18,091 nt of DNA from DATCJU01 sp036562635 (lineage in GTDB: Bacteria > Actinomycetota > Actinomycetes > Mycobacteriales > Pseudonocardiaceae): assembly GCA_036562635.1 (NCBI GenBank), contig DATCJU010000121.1, positions 1 to 18,091 on the forward strand. The letters run 5' to 3'. Under the pieces are notes generated by a model, which worked only from the letters and a program-made list of their open reading frames with translations, was not told where the DNA came from and ran no database searches. Position 1 is the first letter of the stretch; every line of letters begins with the position of its first letter. Below are positions 1-7,063 of this stretch, in pieces. A program made the translations under genes and the position numbers.

Positions 1-1023
1 CACCTTGTCGTCGGTCAACCCGTACGCCTCCCGGGTCGCCGCGATGTTCCGCTGGATCGACACCGCTTCCTTCTGGTTGGCGTTCGGCTTGACCGAGAAC
101 TGCTCCAGCACCGTCGGCCACACCGTGCCCACCAGCAGGCCGGACAGCACCAGCAGGACCAGCGCGATCGCCGGCAGCTGCAGGTTGCGCATGAAGGCCC
201 CGGCGAAGAAGGCGATCGCACAGAAGATCGAGATGCACAGCAGGATCAGCTTCGCCGGCAGCAGGGCGTGCAGGTCGGTGTAGGTCGCGCCGTGGAAGTT
301 GGCCTTGCGCTCGGAGAACAGCAGCTCGTAACGGTCGAAGTAGTAGGCGACCGCCTTCAGCAGCACGAAGAGCCCGATCAGCACCGCGAGCTGTGCCCGC
401 GCGGCCAGCGACGCCTGCCCGCGGCCGCCCACCCGGATGCCGCCGAACAGGTAGTGCCCCACCAGGGCGGCGAAGAACGACAGGGTGACCGCGATGAAGC
501 CCCAGTTGAGCAACCAGGTGTAGAAGGGCAGGTTGAAGGCGTAGAACCCGACGTCCTTGCCGAACTCGGGGTCCGTGGTGCCGAAGTCGGTGCCGTTCAG
601 GAAGAGCTGGACGACCTGCCAGTCGTTCTGTGCGGCCCCCGCGGCCATCAGCCCGACCAGCGCGGGCACCCCGATCGCGAACAGACGGGGGCGCTGCATG
701 ATGAAGGAGCGGTACCGGGCGACCGGGTCGTCCGGCCCGCTGACCGGCACGAACACCGGACGGGTCCGGTAGGCGATGACGAGGTTCGCCGCCACCACAC
801 CGCCGACCACGAGGCCCACGATGACAAACAGCGCCAGCCGGGTGAGCAGTACGGTGTTGAAGACTGAGCGGTAGCCGACCTCACCGAACCACAGCCAGCT
901 TACGTAGGTGTTGAGCAGGCGGGAGCCGCTCACCATGCCCACCAGCAGAATCGCGCCGATGACGAGCAGGATCCGGCTGCGCTTGGACAGGCTCGGCATT
1001 CCGACCGAGGGCCGCATGGCCAC
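1..1023 (-). CDS. UPF0182 family integral membrane protein, N-terminal part (gene continues past base 1)
   Basis: Reading the minus strand from 1023 gives 341 open codons that run off the left edge. The protein begins MAMRPSVGMPSLSKRSRIL and has about seven hydrophobic segments, the first at about residues 16-35. The motifs LLNTYVSWLWFGEVGYRSVF and FGKDVGFYAFNLPFY are characteristic of UPF0182 (COG1615). Family members are usually 900-1000 aa, so roughly one third is present: the membrane region but not the large soluble C-terminal part. I chose GTG at 1023 because GGAGGAG (1038-1032) lies 8 nt upstream; the ATG two codons later would be 14 nt away. The biochemical function of the family is unknown; its place beside the PDZ-Lon protease gene is conserved in actinobacteria. 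The divergent gap to 1235 holds a possible -10 (TAGAGT, near 1120) but no convincing -35. Confidence 0.95.
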   Translation of the reverse strand, partial: MAMRPSVGMPSLSKRSRILLVIGAILLVGMVSGSRLLNTYVSWLWFGEVGYRSVFNTVLLTRLALFVIVGLVVGGVVAANLVIAYRTRPVFVPVSGPDDPVARYRSFIMQRPRLFAIGVPALVGLMAAGAAQNDWQVVQLFLNGTDFGTTDPEFGKDVGFYAFNLPFYTWLLNWGFIAVTLSFFAALVGHYLFGGIRVGGRGQASLAARAQLAVLIGLFVLLKAVAYYFDRYELLFSERKANFHGATYTDLHALLPAKLILLCISIFCAIAFFAGAFMRNLQLPAIALVLLVLSGLLVGTVWPTVLEQFSVKPNANQKEAVSIQRNIAATREAYGLTDDKV

Positions 1024-1234
1024 GAGGCACACTCCTCCAGCCGTGTTCGACGAGGACATCCTGGCCACGTCCGGCCGAGGTGTCGACCGGACGGGCGTCC
1101 AGTATGTCCAACTCTAGTGAGGTACACCGGAGTTCCCGAGAAACCGGGCGGCAACGACCCGGTGTTCGTGCACGTACCGGCCCCTCCCCGTGCCCCGGGC
1201 GGCCCCGATCCGCGGACAGTGGGAGCATGGGGGC

Positions 1235-1768
1235 ATGTCCGCCGAGAGCACCACGTCCGATCTGATCCCCGCACTTCCTGCGATCGCCAGGGAGGTGGAG
1301 GACTTCGTCGCCTCCGCCGGCTGGGACCAGCAGCCCCAGTTGTTCGCCCTGGTGCGGACGTCGGAGCTGCTGGCGAACGAACCGAGCCTGGCCGACCAGC
1401 TCAACCCCCAGGCCCCGCTCACCCCGGTGGCCCAGGACCCGCTTCCCGAGGGCGACCTGGCCGAGTCCCTGGCCCGGATCACCTGGCCCGAGACGGTCTC
1501 GGGCTGCGCCCTGGCCCAGGAGATCGTCGTCCTGCCGCCCGAGGTCGAGGCCGAGCTTCCGGACGAGACCGACCAGGAGGCCATCGAACGTTTCGTCGCC
1601 GAGCACCCACAGCGGCAGGAGGCCCGGCTGGTGGCGGCGGTGCTGCGCGACGGCACGGGTGCCTGCGTGCTGCGGCTGCGTGGGCACGAGGACGAGCCCG
1701 ACCAGGTCATCGAGCACCCCGATCTGGCGCCCAACCTGGTCGCCGCCCTGCTGGGCACCCTGAGCTGA
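1235..1768 (+). CDS. PPA1309-like conserved actinobacterial protein of unknown function
   Basis: A 177-aa acidic soluble protein with no signal peptide or membrane segment. Two stretches look conserved: GWDQQPQLFALV (residues 29-40) and WPETVSGCALAQEIVVLPP (84-102). I recall these from proteins named PPA1309 family, encoded next to UPF0182 in many actinobacteria. That naming is from memory, while the reality of the gene is well supported by codon use and position. The ATG at 1235 is chosen over an in-frame ATG at 1190 because a GGGAG element (1221-1225) precedes it and the conserved region starts shortly after. It is divergent from UPF0182 and ends in a hairpin shared with the convergent protease gene. 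No catalytic motif is visible. Confidence 0.85.
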   Translation: MSAESTTSDLIPALPAIAREVEDFVASAGWDQQPQLFALVRTSELLANEPSLADQLNPQAPLTPVAQDPLPEGDLAESLARITWPETVSGCALAQEIVVLPPEVEAELPDETDQEAIERFVAEHPQRQEARLVAAVLRDGTGACVLRLRGHEDEPDQVIEHPDLAPNLVAALLGTLS

Positions 1769-1774
1769 GCGTCC

Positions 1775-1801
1775 GCCCGGCACCCGGACCGGGTGCCGGG
1801 C
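1775..1801. terminator. Bidirectional hairpin terminator between convergent genes
   Basis: A perfect 12-bp stem (1775-1786 with 1790-1801) with a 3-nt loop starts 6 nt after the stop of the PPA1309-like gene. It lies in the 93-bp gap before the convergent protease stop at 1862. There is no U-tract, as is common in high-GC actinobacteria. Confidence 0.75.
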
Positions 1802-1861
1802 TCCCTCCCGAGTCACGCCCCGCCCGGGCCCGGTCGGGACGTCGTTCCCCGGTGCAGTGGC

Positions 1862-2902
1862 TCAGCAGCTGGGGACGTCGCCTCCGTGCTGCAGTGCCTC
1901 CAGGGACCGCACGGCGTCCTCCAGCGTGGTCACCCGCACCAGTCGCAGTCCGTCGGGAACCTCACCGCGCGCCTCGGCACAGTTGCCCTCGGGCACCAGG
2001 AAGACCTGGGCTCCCGCCTCCTTCGCGGCGATCATCTTGAACCGGACACCCCCGATCGGCCCCACCCGACCCTGGGTGTCGATCTCCCCGGTACCGGCCA
2101 CCGCCATGCCACCGGTGAGCTGCCCCGGGGTGAGCTTGTCCACGATCGCCAACGCGAAGATCAGACCGGCGGACGGGCCACCGACGTCGTCGAGTGCGAT
2201 GTCGATGTCGAACGGCACCTGCGGCTGGTCGATCGGGACGATGCCCAGGAAGCCCTGCTCCCGGTCCTCGCTCCGACCCAGGGTGATCCGCTCGGTCCGC
2301 TCCGGCTCCTGACCCCGCTGCACCACCACCTCGATCTGGTCCCCCGGTCGGGTGGCCTCCAGCGCGGCCCGCACCTCGTCGGCCTGGGACACGTGCCGGC
2401 CGTTCACCGCGACGAGCCGGTCCCCCGGTTCGAGCACCTGGCCGGACGGGCCTCCCTCCACCACCTCACCGACCACGACCACCATGGGGTAGTTCCGCCC
2501 GTGGTGCTGGTTCAGGTAGCGGAGGGCCGCCACCTCGGCCGAGGACTGCGACTGCTCGAAGGCGCGGACGTTCTCCTTCTCGACCTGGTCCTCGGTCTTC
2601 TCCGGCGGGAAGTACTCCTCCCGCGGTGCGAGGGCGTACCGTCCGCTGACCCACAGGCCGAGCGCACCGAACAGGGTGATGCCGTCGGCCACCGAGACCG
2701 TGGTCATGACGAGTTGTCCACCGGTCTCCTGCTCCGGTTCACCGTCCAGCCGCACGATCTCCTGCCCGTCGCGGCTGCCGAGGGTGTCGTAGGTCGGGCC
2801 CGGGCCCAGTGCCACGTAGGGCACGCGCACGGCACCCCCGGCCAGGCCGAGCAGCGCGACCAACAGGAAGCTCAGCACCAGGGTCCAGGTACGGCGAGTC
2901 AC
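1862..2902 (-). CDS. Membrane-anchored PDZ domain / Lon-type serine protease (YlbL family)
   Basis: A 346-aa protein when started at GTG 2902. A single N-terminal membrane anchor (residues about 8-28) is followed by VPYVALGPGPTYDTLG, typical of this family. A PDZ domain spans about 140-205 (GPSGQVLEPGDRLVAVNGRH). The C-terminal Lon proteolytic domain (about 230-340) has the serine in GGPSAG (Ser244) and the dyad lysine in GGVRFKMIAAKEAG (Lys289), so both catalytic residues are present. The active domain should face outside the membrane. The start has no Shine-Dalgarno but TACGCT lies 8 nt upstream, suggesting (near-)leaderless translation; a longer reading from 2968 adds 22 residues that do not look like the family. 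It is divergent from the DUF2342 gene. The M. tuberculosis counterpart should be Rv3194c. Natural substrates are not known to me. Confidence 0.93.
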   Translation of the reverse strand: MTRRTWTLVLSFLLVALLGLAGGAVRVPYVALGPGPTYDTLGSRDGQEIVRLDGEPEQETGGQLVMTTVSVADGITLFGALGLWVSGRYALAPREEYFPPEKTEDQVEKENVRAFEQSQSSAEVAALRYLNQHHGRNYPMVVVVGEVVEGGPSGQVLEPGDRLVAVNGRHVSQADEVRAALEATRPGDQIEVVVQRGQEPERTERITLGRSEDREQGFLGIVPIDQPQVPFDIDIALDDVGGPSAGLIFALAIVDKLTPGQLTGGMAVAGTGEIDTQGRVGPIGGVRFKMIAAKEAGAQVFLVPEGNCAEARGEVPDGLRLVRVTTLEDAVRSLEALQHGGDVPSC

Positions 2903-2910
2903 GAGGCCAC

Positions 2911-2916
2911 AGCGTA
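2911..2916 (-). promoter_or_regulatory. Candidate -10 (TACGCT) of the PDZ-Lon protease gene
   Basis: TACGCT fits TAnnnT and ends 8 nt before the GTG at 2902, placing the transcript start at or 1-2 nt before the start codon. There is no clear -35 and no Shine-Dalgarno. Confidence 0.45.
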
Positions 2917-2987
2917 AGGGCAGGGACGCACGACATCGATGTTGCGCCCACGGCGAACCGGCGGGCACGGATCATGACTGCCCCGCG

Positions 2988-2993
2988 TACGGT
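2988..2993 (+). promoter_or_regulatory. Candidate leaderless -10 (TACGGT) of the DUF2342 gene
   Basis: TACGGT ends 6 nt before the ATG at 3000, so the first transcribed base would be the A of the start codon. The only Shine-Dalgarno-like bases (GGAG, 2994-2997) are 2 nt from the ATG, too close to work. The same hexamer and spacing occur before the gene at 5133. Confidence 0.55.
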
Positions 2994-2999
2994 GGAGAT

Positions 3000-4484
3000 A
3001 TGACGGATCTGCCGTTCGGGTTCAGCGGCCCGGACCCCGAACAGGACCCCGAGAAGCGGGGCGAAGGCGGCTCCTCGCGGAACGAGCCGGGCAAGAACCG
3101 GCCAGGCGGGAGCGGCCCCACTCCACCCGGAGGGTTCCCCCCGGGTGGCTTCCCCCCGGGTGCCGGCGGGTTCCCGCCCGGCTTCCCCGGCGGGGCGTTC
3201 GACTTCGGCGCGCTCGGGCAGATGCTCACCCAGCTCGGCCAGATCCTCAGCCATGCGCAGAGCAGCTCCGGGCCGGTCAACTACGGCCTCGCCAAGCAGC
3301 TCGCCGTGCAGCGGGTGGCCGGCAGCGGCGGTACCACACCGCCCACCCCGGAACAGGGCAAGGCGGTGGCGGAGGCCGTCCGTCTCGCCGAGGTCTGGCT
3401 CGACCCGGTCACCGTGTTGCCCACGGGCACCCGTACCGCGCAGGCCTGGTCGGCCCAGGACTGGGTGGAGCACACGCTGGGGACCTGGCAACGGTTGTGC
3501 GATCCGGTGGCGCAACGTGTCTCCGGTGCCTGGGTGGACGCCATGCCCGAGGAGGCCAAGGCGGCCGCCGGCCCCCTGATGGCCATGCTGAACCAGATGG
3601 GAGGGCTCGCCTTCGGCTCGCAGCTCGGCAACGCGCTCGGGCAGATGGCCGACGAGGTCCTCGGCTCCACCGACGTCGGTCTACCGCTCGGCCCGGAGGG
3701 AGTGGCGGCGCTGCTGCCGGCCAACATCGAGCGGTTCACCGCGGGCCTGGAGCGTCCGGCCGGTGAGGTGATGGTCTTCCTGGCCGCCCGGGAGGCGGCA
3801 CACCACCGGCTCTTCGCGCACGTGCCGTGGTTGCGGCAGCGGCTGCTGGCCACCGTCGAGGAGTTCGCCCGCGGGATCAAGGTCAACACCTCGGCGTTGG
3901 AGGAGCTGGCGACCCAGATCGACCCGATGAACCCGACCTCCATCGAGGAGGCGCTGCGCTCGGGTGTGCTGGAACCGCAGACCACCCCCGAGCAGAAGAA
4001 CGCGCTGGCCCGGCTGGAAACCCTGCTCGCCCTGGTCGAGGGCTGGGTGGACGTGGTGGTCGGCGACGCGGTCGGCGAGCGGTTGCCCGGTGCGGAGGCA
4101 CTGCGGGAGACGCTGCGCCGTCGCCGCGCCTCCGGCGGGCCCGCCGAGCAGACCTTCGCCACCCTGGTCGGGCTGGAGCTGCGACCGCGACGTCTGCGGG
4201 CCGCCGCTGCCCTGTGGCGCCTGGTGGGCGACCGCTACGGCATCGAGGCCCGGGACCGGATCTGGGCACATCCCGATCTCGTACCCAGCGCCAAGGACCT
4301 GGACGACCCGATGGAGTTCGCCGAGCGGCTCGGCTCCGAGTCGACCACCCTGGCGGACCCGATTGCCGAGCTCGGACGAACGGAGGCCGAGGGCGAGCGG
4401 GAGGAGGGCCGCAAGGACGACTCCAACCGCGGGGACCGGGGCGACGAGCGACGCGACGACGAACCGGGCGAGGGCCGGAGCTGA
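3000..4484 (+). CDS. DUF2342 / zincin_2-family protein with degenerate metal site
   Basis: A 494-aa protein beginning MTDLPFGFSGPDPE, the usual start of this actinobacterial family (counterpart of M. tuberculosis Rv3195). Residues about 35-66 form a Pro/Gly-rich linker with repeated FPPGG units. The folded domain covers about 68-455, and residues 460-494 are a charged tail rich in E, R and D. The family is annotated as zinc-dependent metalloprotease, but where HExxH is expected this protein reads REAAH (264-268, in FLAAREAAHHRLF). Further on VEGWVDVV (346-353) stands where related F420-associated proteins have an EGH-type motif, so one metal ligand at each place appears absent. I therefore expect the fold without being able to confirm protease activity. 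There is no signal peptide, so it is cytoplasmic. It converges on the M48-like gene. Confidence 0.92.
   Translation: MTDLPFGFSGPDPEQDPEKRGEGGSSRNEPGKNRPGGSGPTPPGGFPPGGFPPGAGGFPPGFPGGAFDFGALGQMLTQLGQILSHAQSSSGPVNYGLAKQLAVQRVAGSGGTTPPTPEQGKAVAEAVRLAEVWLDPVTVLPTGTRTAQAWSAQDWVEHTLGTWQRLCDPVAQRVSGAWVDAMPEEAKAAAGPLMAMLNQMGGLAFGSQLGNALGQMADEVLGSTDVGLPLGPEGVAALLPANIERFTAGLERPAGEVMVFLAAREAAHHRLFAHVPWLRQRLLATVEEFARGIKVNTSALEELATQIDPMNPTSIEEALRSGVLEPQTTPEQKNALARLETLLALVEGWVDVVVGDAVGERLPGAEALRETLRRRRASGGPAEQTFATLVGLELRPRRLRAAAALWRLVGDRYGIEARDRIWAHPDLVPSAKDLDDPMEFAERLGSESTTLADPIAELGRTEAEGEREEGRKDDSNRGDRGDERRDDEPGEGRS
3135..3162 (+). repeat. 15-nt tandem repeat encoding FPPGG units
   Basis: TTCCCCCCGGGTG occurs at 3135-3147 and 3150-3162, a 15-nt period that keeps the reading frame. 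Degenerate further copies follow to about 3190. It encodes the Pro/Gly linker of the DUF2342 protein. Confidence 0.7.
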
Positions 4485-4510
4485 CCCCGTCGCCGGTCAG
4501 GACGCTGTAC

Positions 4511-4535
4511 CCCCGGTGGGCCGGCCCCACCGGGG
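4511..4535. terminator. Hairpin between convergent genes, with a second alternative arm
   Basis: A 10-bp perfect stem (4511-4520 with 4526-4535) and 5-nt loop follow the DUF2342 stop. The right arm plus two bases is repeated exactly at 4542-4553, so 4511-4520 can pair with either copy. The element fills most of the 67-bp gap before the convergent stop at 4552. Confidence 0.65.
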
Positions 4536-4551
4536 TCGGTTCCCACCGGGG

Positions 4552-5133
4552 TCAGGTCCGTTCGGGCGCTCCCTGGTCGGAGCAGGCCGCTTCGTCGGTG
4601 TCCTCCCCGAGCCCGGTCACGCCCCACATGGCGGCCGCGGACAGTCCCTCCAGGTAGCCGATGGCCCGTTCGGTCCTGGGGTAGCGCCGGACCAGCTGCC
4701 AGAAGTCGTCCCCGTGCCCCGGCACCAACAGGTGCGCCAGTTCGTGCACCAGGACGTAGTCGACGACCCAGCCAGGGGCCTCGCGCAGACGCTCGCTGAC
4801 CCGGATGGTGCGCTCCCCCGGGGTGCACGAGGCCCAGCGGGTCCGCATCGGCGGCACCCAGCGCACGCTGGCCGGCTCGGCACGGCCGTCCAGGTAGCGG
4901 GCGGCCAGTTCCCGGCACCGGGCGAGCAGCGCCGCGTCCGACTCCCTGGCCGGGGAGCGCCGCCGCTGCTCACTGCGATCCAGCCGACGGAGCATCTCGG
5001 CCACCCAACGCTCCTCCTCCGCCCTGCTCATCCGGGCGGGAATCAGCACCACGACCGTGTCGCCATCCCGGTAGGCGCTCACGGTCCGGCGACGGCGCCG
5101 GCTCCGGCGTACCTCGACCCGCGGTTCGGCCAC
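4552..5133 (-). CDS. M48/YgjP-like zinc metallopeptidase (DUF45, WLM-type)
   Basis: A 193-aa protein from GTG 5133. The zinc site is complete: HELAH (130-134) with a third ligand likely His140 in PGHGDDFW, plus the family motif RTRWASC (97-103). The N-terminus is strongly basic (RRSRRRRR, 9-16) and is followed by VVLIPARMS. There is no signal peptide, so it is cytoplasmic. The reading frame stays open upstream to 5346, but those residues do not resemble the family. GTG 5133 has TACGGT exactly 6 nt upstream and no Shine-Dalgarno, suggesting a leaderless transcript. Substrates of this family are mostly unknown; E. coli YgjP is the nearest well-known relative. It is divergent from the DUF5679 gene. 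Confidence 0.9.
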   Translation of the reverse strand: MAEPRVEVRRSRRRRRTVSAYRDGDTVVVLIPARMSRAEEERWVAEMLRRLDRSEQRRRSPARESDAALLARCRELAARYLDGRAEPASVRWVPPMRTRWASCTPGERTIRVSERLREAPGWVVDYVLVHELAHLLVPGHGDDFWQLVRRYPRTERAIGYLEGLSAAAMWGVTGLGEDTDEAACSDQGAPERT

Positions 5134-5139
5134 GGGCCA

Positions 5140-5145
5140 ACCGTA
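5140..5145 (-). promoter_or_regulatory. Candidate leaderless -10 (TACGGT) of the M48-like gene
   Basis: TACGGT on the minus strand is followed by 6 nt and then the GTG at 5133. Hexamer and spacing are identical to those upstream of 3000. Confidence 0.5.
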
Positions 5146-5345
5146 TGCGGCGAAGTCGTCCGCCAGGGGGGTGAACCGGAAAAGAGGGCCACCGGTGTGG
5201 GTGAAACATGTCGCGGAGTGCGGCCGGCTGGGCGTGCGTACGCGGGTATCCGCAGGGTGCGGGAGTAGCGTGCCCGCAACTCTCGGGGTGGTGGGCGGCC
5301 ATGGGTGCCAGCGCCCCGGGCGATCCAGGAGCGGAGGAGCCGTCA

Positions 5346-5495
5346 ATGGCCGAGACCTACACCGGCTACTGCGTCAAGTGCCGGGAGAAGCGGGAGTTCG
5401 AAGGGAACGTGGAGGAGACCAACGGTCGCCGCATGGCCAAGGGCACCTGTCCGGTGTGCGGCACGCGGATGACCCGAATCCTCGGCAAGGCCTGA
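5346..5495 (+). CDS. DUF5679-type small zinc-ribbon protein (49 aa)
   Basis: A 49-aa protein, MAETYTGYCVKCREKREFEG at its start, with two CxxC pairs (Cys9/Cys12 and Cys35/Cys38) that should bind one zinc. It matches the DUF5679 family as I recall it; the function is unknown. An in-frame ATG at 5301 exists, but GGAGGAG (5333-5339) 6 nt before 5346 decides the start. It stands alone, divergent from the M48-like gene and closed by a very strong terminator. Its own promoter may use TAGCGT at 5266-5271; I see no matching -35. Confidence 0.9.
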   Translation: MAETYTGYCVKCREKREFEGNVEETNGRRMAKGTCPVCGTRMTRILGKA

Positions 5496-5513
5496 TCCCG
5501 GCCGGGGGCCTCC

Positions 5514-5561
5514 CGAGGTGCGCCGCCCGGGGCCGGGAGCTCTCCCGGGCGGCGCACCTCG
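5514..5561 (+). terminator. Strong intrinsic-type terminator after the DUF5679 gene
   Basis: A perfect 18-bp GC-rich stem (5514-5531 with 5544-5561) with a 12-nt loop starts 18 nt after the stop codon. No U-tract follows. Twelve bases of the right arm (5548-5559) recur at 5622-5633. Confidence 0.85.
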
Positions 5562-5743
5562 CCGGGGTACCGTCCGAGCCGGCGACGGACCAGACGCAGC
5601 GCGGTACCGGTGTGGTCCACCGGCGGCGCACCTAGCACGGATGATCGAAGGTCGACAAGGCCCTCGCTGCCGGTTGTGGATCGCCGCCGCCCCCTGTGGA
5701 GAACCGTTCGGACGGATGCGTCGGCGCTGCCAGGCTGCCGGGC

Positions 5744-6928
5744 ATGACGTGCAGTTCCCTGTCCCCCCACTCCCTGCCCCACCACGCCGTCGTCCGGGAG
5801 GACGCCCCCACCCGGATGCCACGCGGTACCGCCCCCTCCCTCGGGCTGGGAACGCCCGGTGGGGTTCCCTGTCCTCTCCCCTCCGCCGCCCGGCCCCGTC
5901 TGCTCCCCGGGCTCGCCGTACTGCGCCGGGACGGTCACACCGTCCAGCTGGGCCTGGACCCGCGACACGCGGTCGTCGTGGCGGACCTGTCCCCCGGGCT
6001 GGTCGCCCTGCTGCCCGAACTCGACGGCCGGCACCGGGTGGACGAGCTGGTCGCGCGGGCCCGCCACGCCGGGGTGCGCCCGGACGAGGTGTCCCACCTG
6101 CTGGCCTTGCTCACCCGGGCCGGGCTGCTCGAGGACGCCGCGACCGACCCCGCCGGCACGGGTGGTGGGTGCCCGCCCCGGCTGGCCGCCGAGACACTGA
6201 CCTGGTGCCTGCGTGCCGGGAGCCCACGTCGGGGTGCGGTGCGGGCGCGGGCCGACGCGACCGTGGCGGTGCACGGGGCCGGGCGGGTCGGTTCCGCGGT
6301 GGCCTCGCTGCTCGCCGCCTGCGGGGTGGGGCGGGTGCACCTGGCGGCCGACGGTGCGGTCACCTCCGAGGAGGTCGGCCTGGCCTATCCGGCCTCCGAC
6401 GTGGGACGCCCACGCGCGGCGGCGGTGGCGGACGCGGTACGCCGGGTCGCTCCCGAGACGAGGGTCGCCGCACGGCCACCACAGGGGGATGTCGACCTGG
6501 TCGTGCTGGCCTCCGGACCGGTGGCCGCTCCGGAGCTGGTGACCGCGCTGACCGCGAGACGTGTCCCCCACCTTCCCGTGTCGGTGCGGGAGGGGGTCGC
6601 CGTGGTGGGTCCCCTGGTGTTTCCCGGGCGCAGCAGTTGCCTGCGCTGTGTGGCGCTGCACCGACGGGACGCCGACCCGCAGTGGCCGGTGCTCGCGGCC
6701 CAGCTCGCGGACCGGCCGCAACCGGCCGATCTGCCGGGTGCAGCGGCGGCTGCGGCGCTCGCCGTGGGACAGGCCCTGCTGGCGCTGGGGTGGGCGTACG
6801 GCCCGACCCGCCGCCCGCCCTCGTGGAACGCCGTGCTGGAGTTGGACCCGTTGGACGGGGTGCTGCGCCGCCGTTCGGCGCCGCCGCACCGCGAGTGCGG
6901 TTGCGGGGCCTTCGCAGTGTCGGCCTGA
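5744..6928 (+). CDS. E1/ThiF-like adenylyltransferase-fold protein resembling TOMM leader-binding/cyclodehydratase proteins
   Basis: 394 aa if started at ATG 5744. The conserved part begins near residue 51 (RPRLLPGLAVLRR). Residues about 51-130 resemble the N-terminal recognition-like region of TOMM-type E1 proteins. Then comes a Rossmann nucleotide motif GAGRVG (Gly178, Gly180, Gly183) and a zinc pair CLRC in SSCLRCVALHRRDADPQWP (Cys299/Cys302), completed by CGC (Cys385/Cys387). No YcaO, dehydrogenase or precursor peptide gene is nearby, so a RiPP role is not supported by context. Its place just before the ABC1 kinase parallels Rv3196. The start is uncertain: GTG 5696, ATG 5744 and ATG 5816 are all in frame and none has a good Shine-Dalgarno. 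From 5744 the third positions become strongly G/C-rich, which is why I chose it. Confidence 0.82.
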   Translation: MTCSSLSPHSLPHHAVVREDAPTRMPRGTAPSLGLGTPGGVPCPLPSAARPRLLPGLAVLRRDGHTVQLGLDPRHAVVVADLSPGLVALLPELDGRHRVDELVARARHAGVRPDEVSHLLALLTRAGLLEDAATDPAGTGGGCPPRLAAETLTWCLRAGSPRRGAVRARADATVAVHGAGRVGSAVASLLAACGVGRVHLAADGAVTSEEVGLAYPASDVGRPRAAAVADAVRRVAPETRVAARPPQGDVDLVVLASGPVAAPELVTALTARRVPHLPVSVREGVAVVGPLVFPGRSSCLRCVALHRRDADPQWPVLAAQLADRPQPADLPGAAAAAALAVGQALLALGWAYGPTRRPPSWNAVLELDPLDGVLRRRSAPPHRECGCGAFAVSA

Positions 6929-6973
6929 CAAGGCATGATGACCCCGGGTGACACCCCATCCCATGGTGGTACG

Positions 6974-7020
6974 AAATGTAGTTTGGCTACGTAAGGGCTT
7001 ACATGCCGAAACACTTTCGG
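6974..7020 (+). promoter_or_regulatory. AT-richer region with two small inverted repeats upstream of the ABC1 gene
   Basis: The 135-bp gap before 7064 is clearly AT-richer than its surroundings. It holds GTAAGGGCTTAC (6991-7002; 5-bp arms, 2-nt centre) and, 3 nt later, CCGAAACACTTTCGG (7006-7020; 6-bp arms, 3-nt centre). TTGGCT at 6983-6988 could serve as a -35, but I find no good -10 at the right distance. Promoter or operator function is inferred only from position and composition. Confidence 0.4.
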
Positions 7021-7063
7021 TAAAGCAGTGCCGTCCGACCCCTGAGCGAAGGAGAATCGCCGC

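Noticed and set aside
5670..5705. Possible DnaA-box-like TTGTGGATC and CTGTGGAG
   Set aside because: Only two degenerate matches, with no dnaA, dnaN or AT-rich unwinding region nearby.
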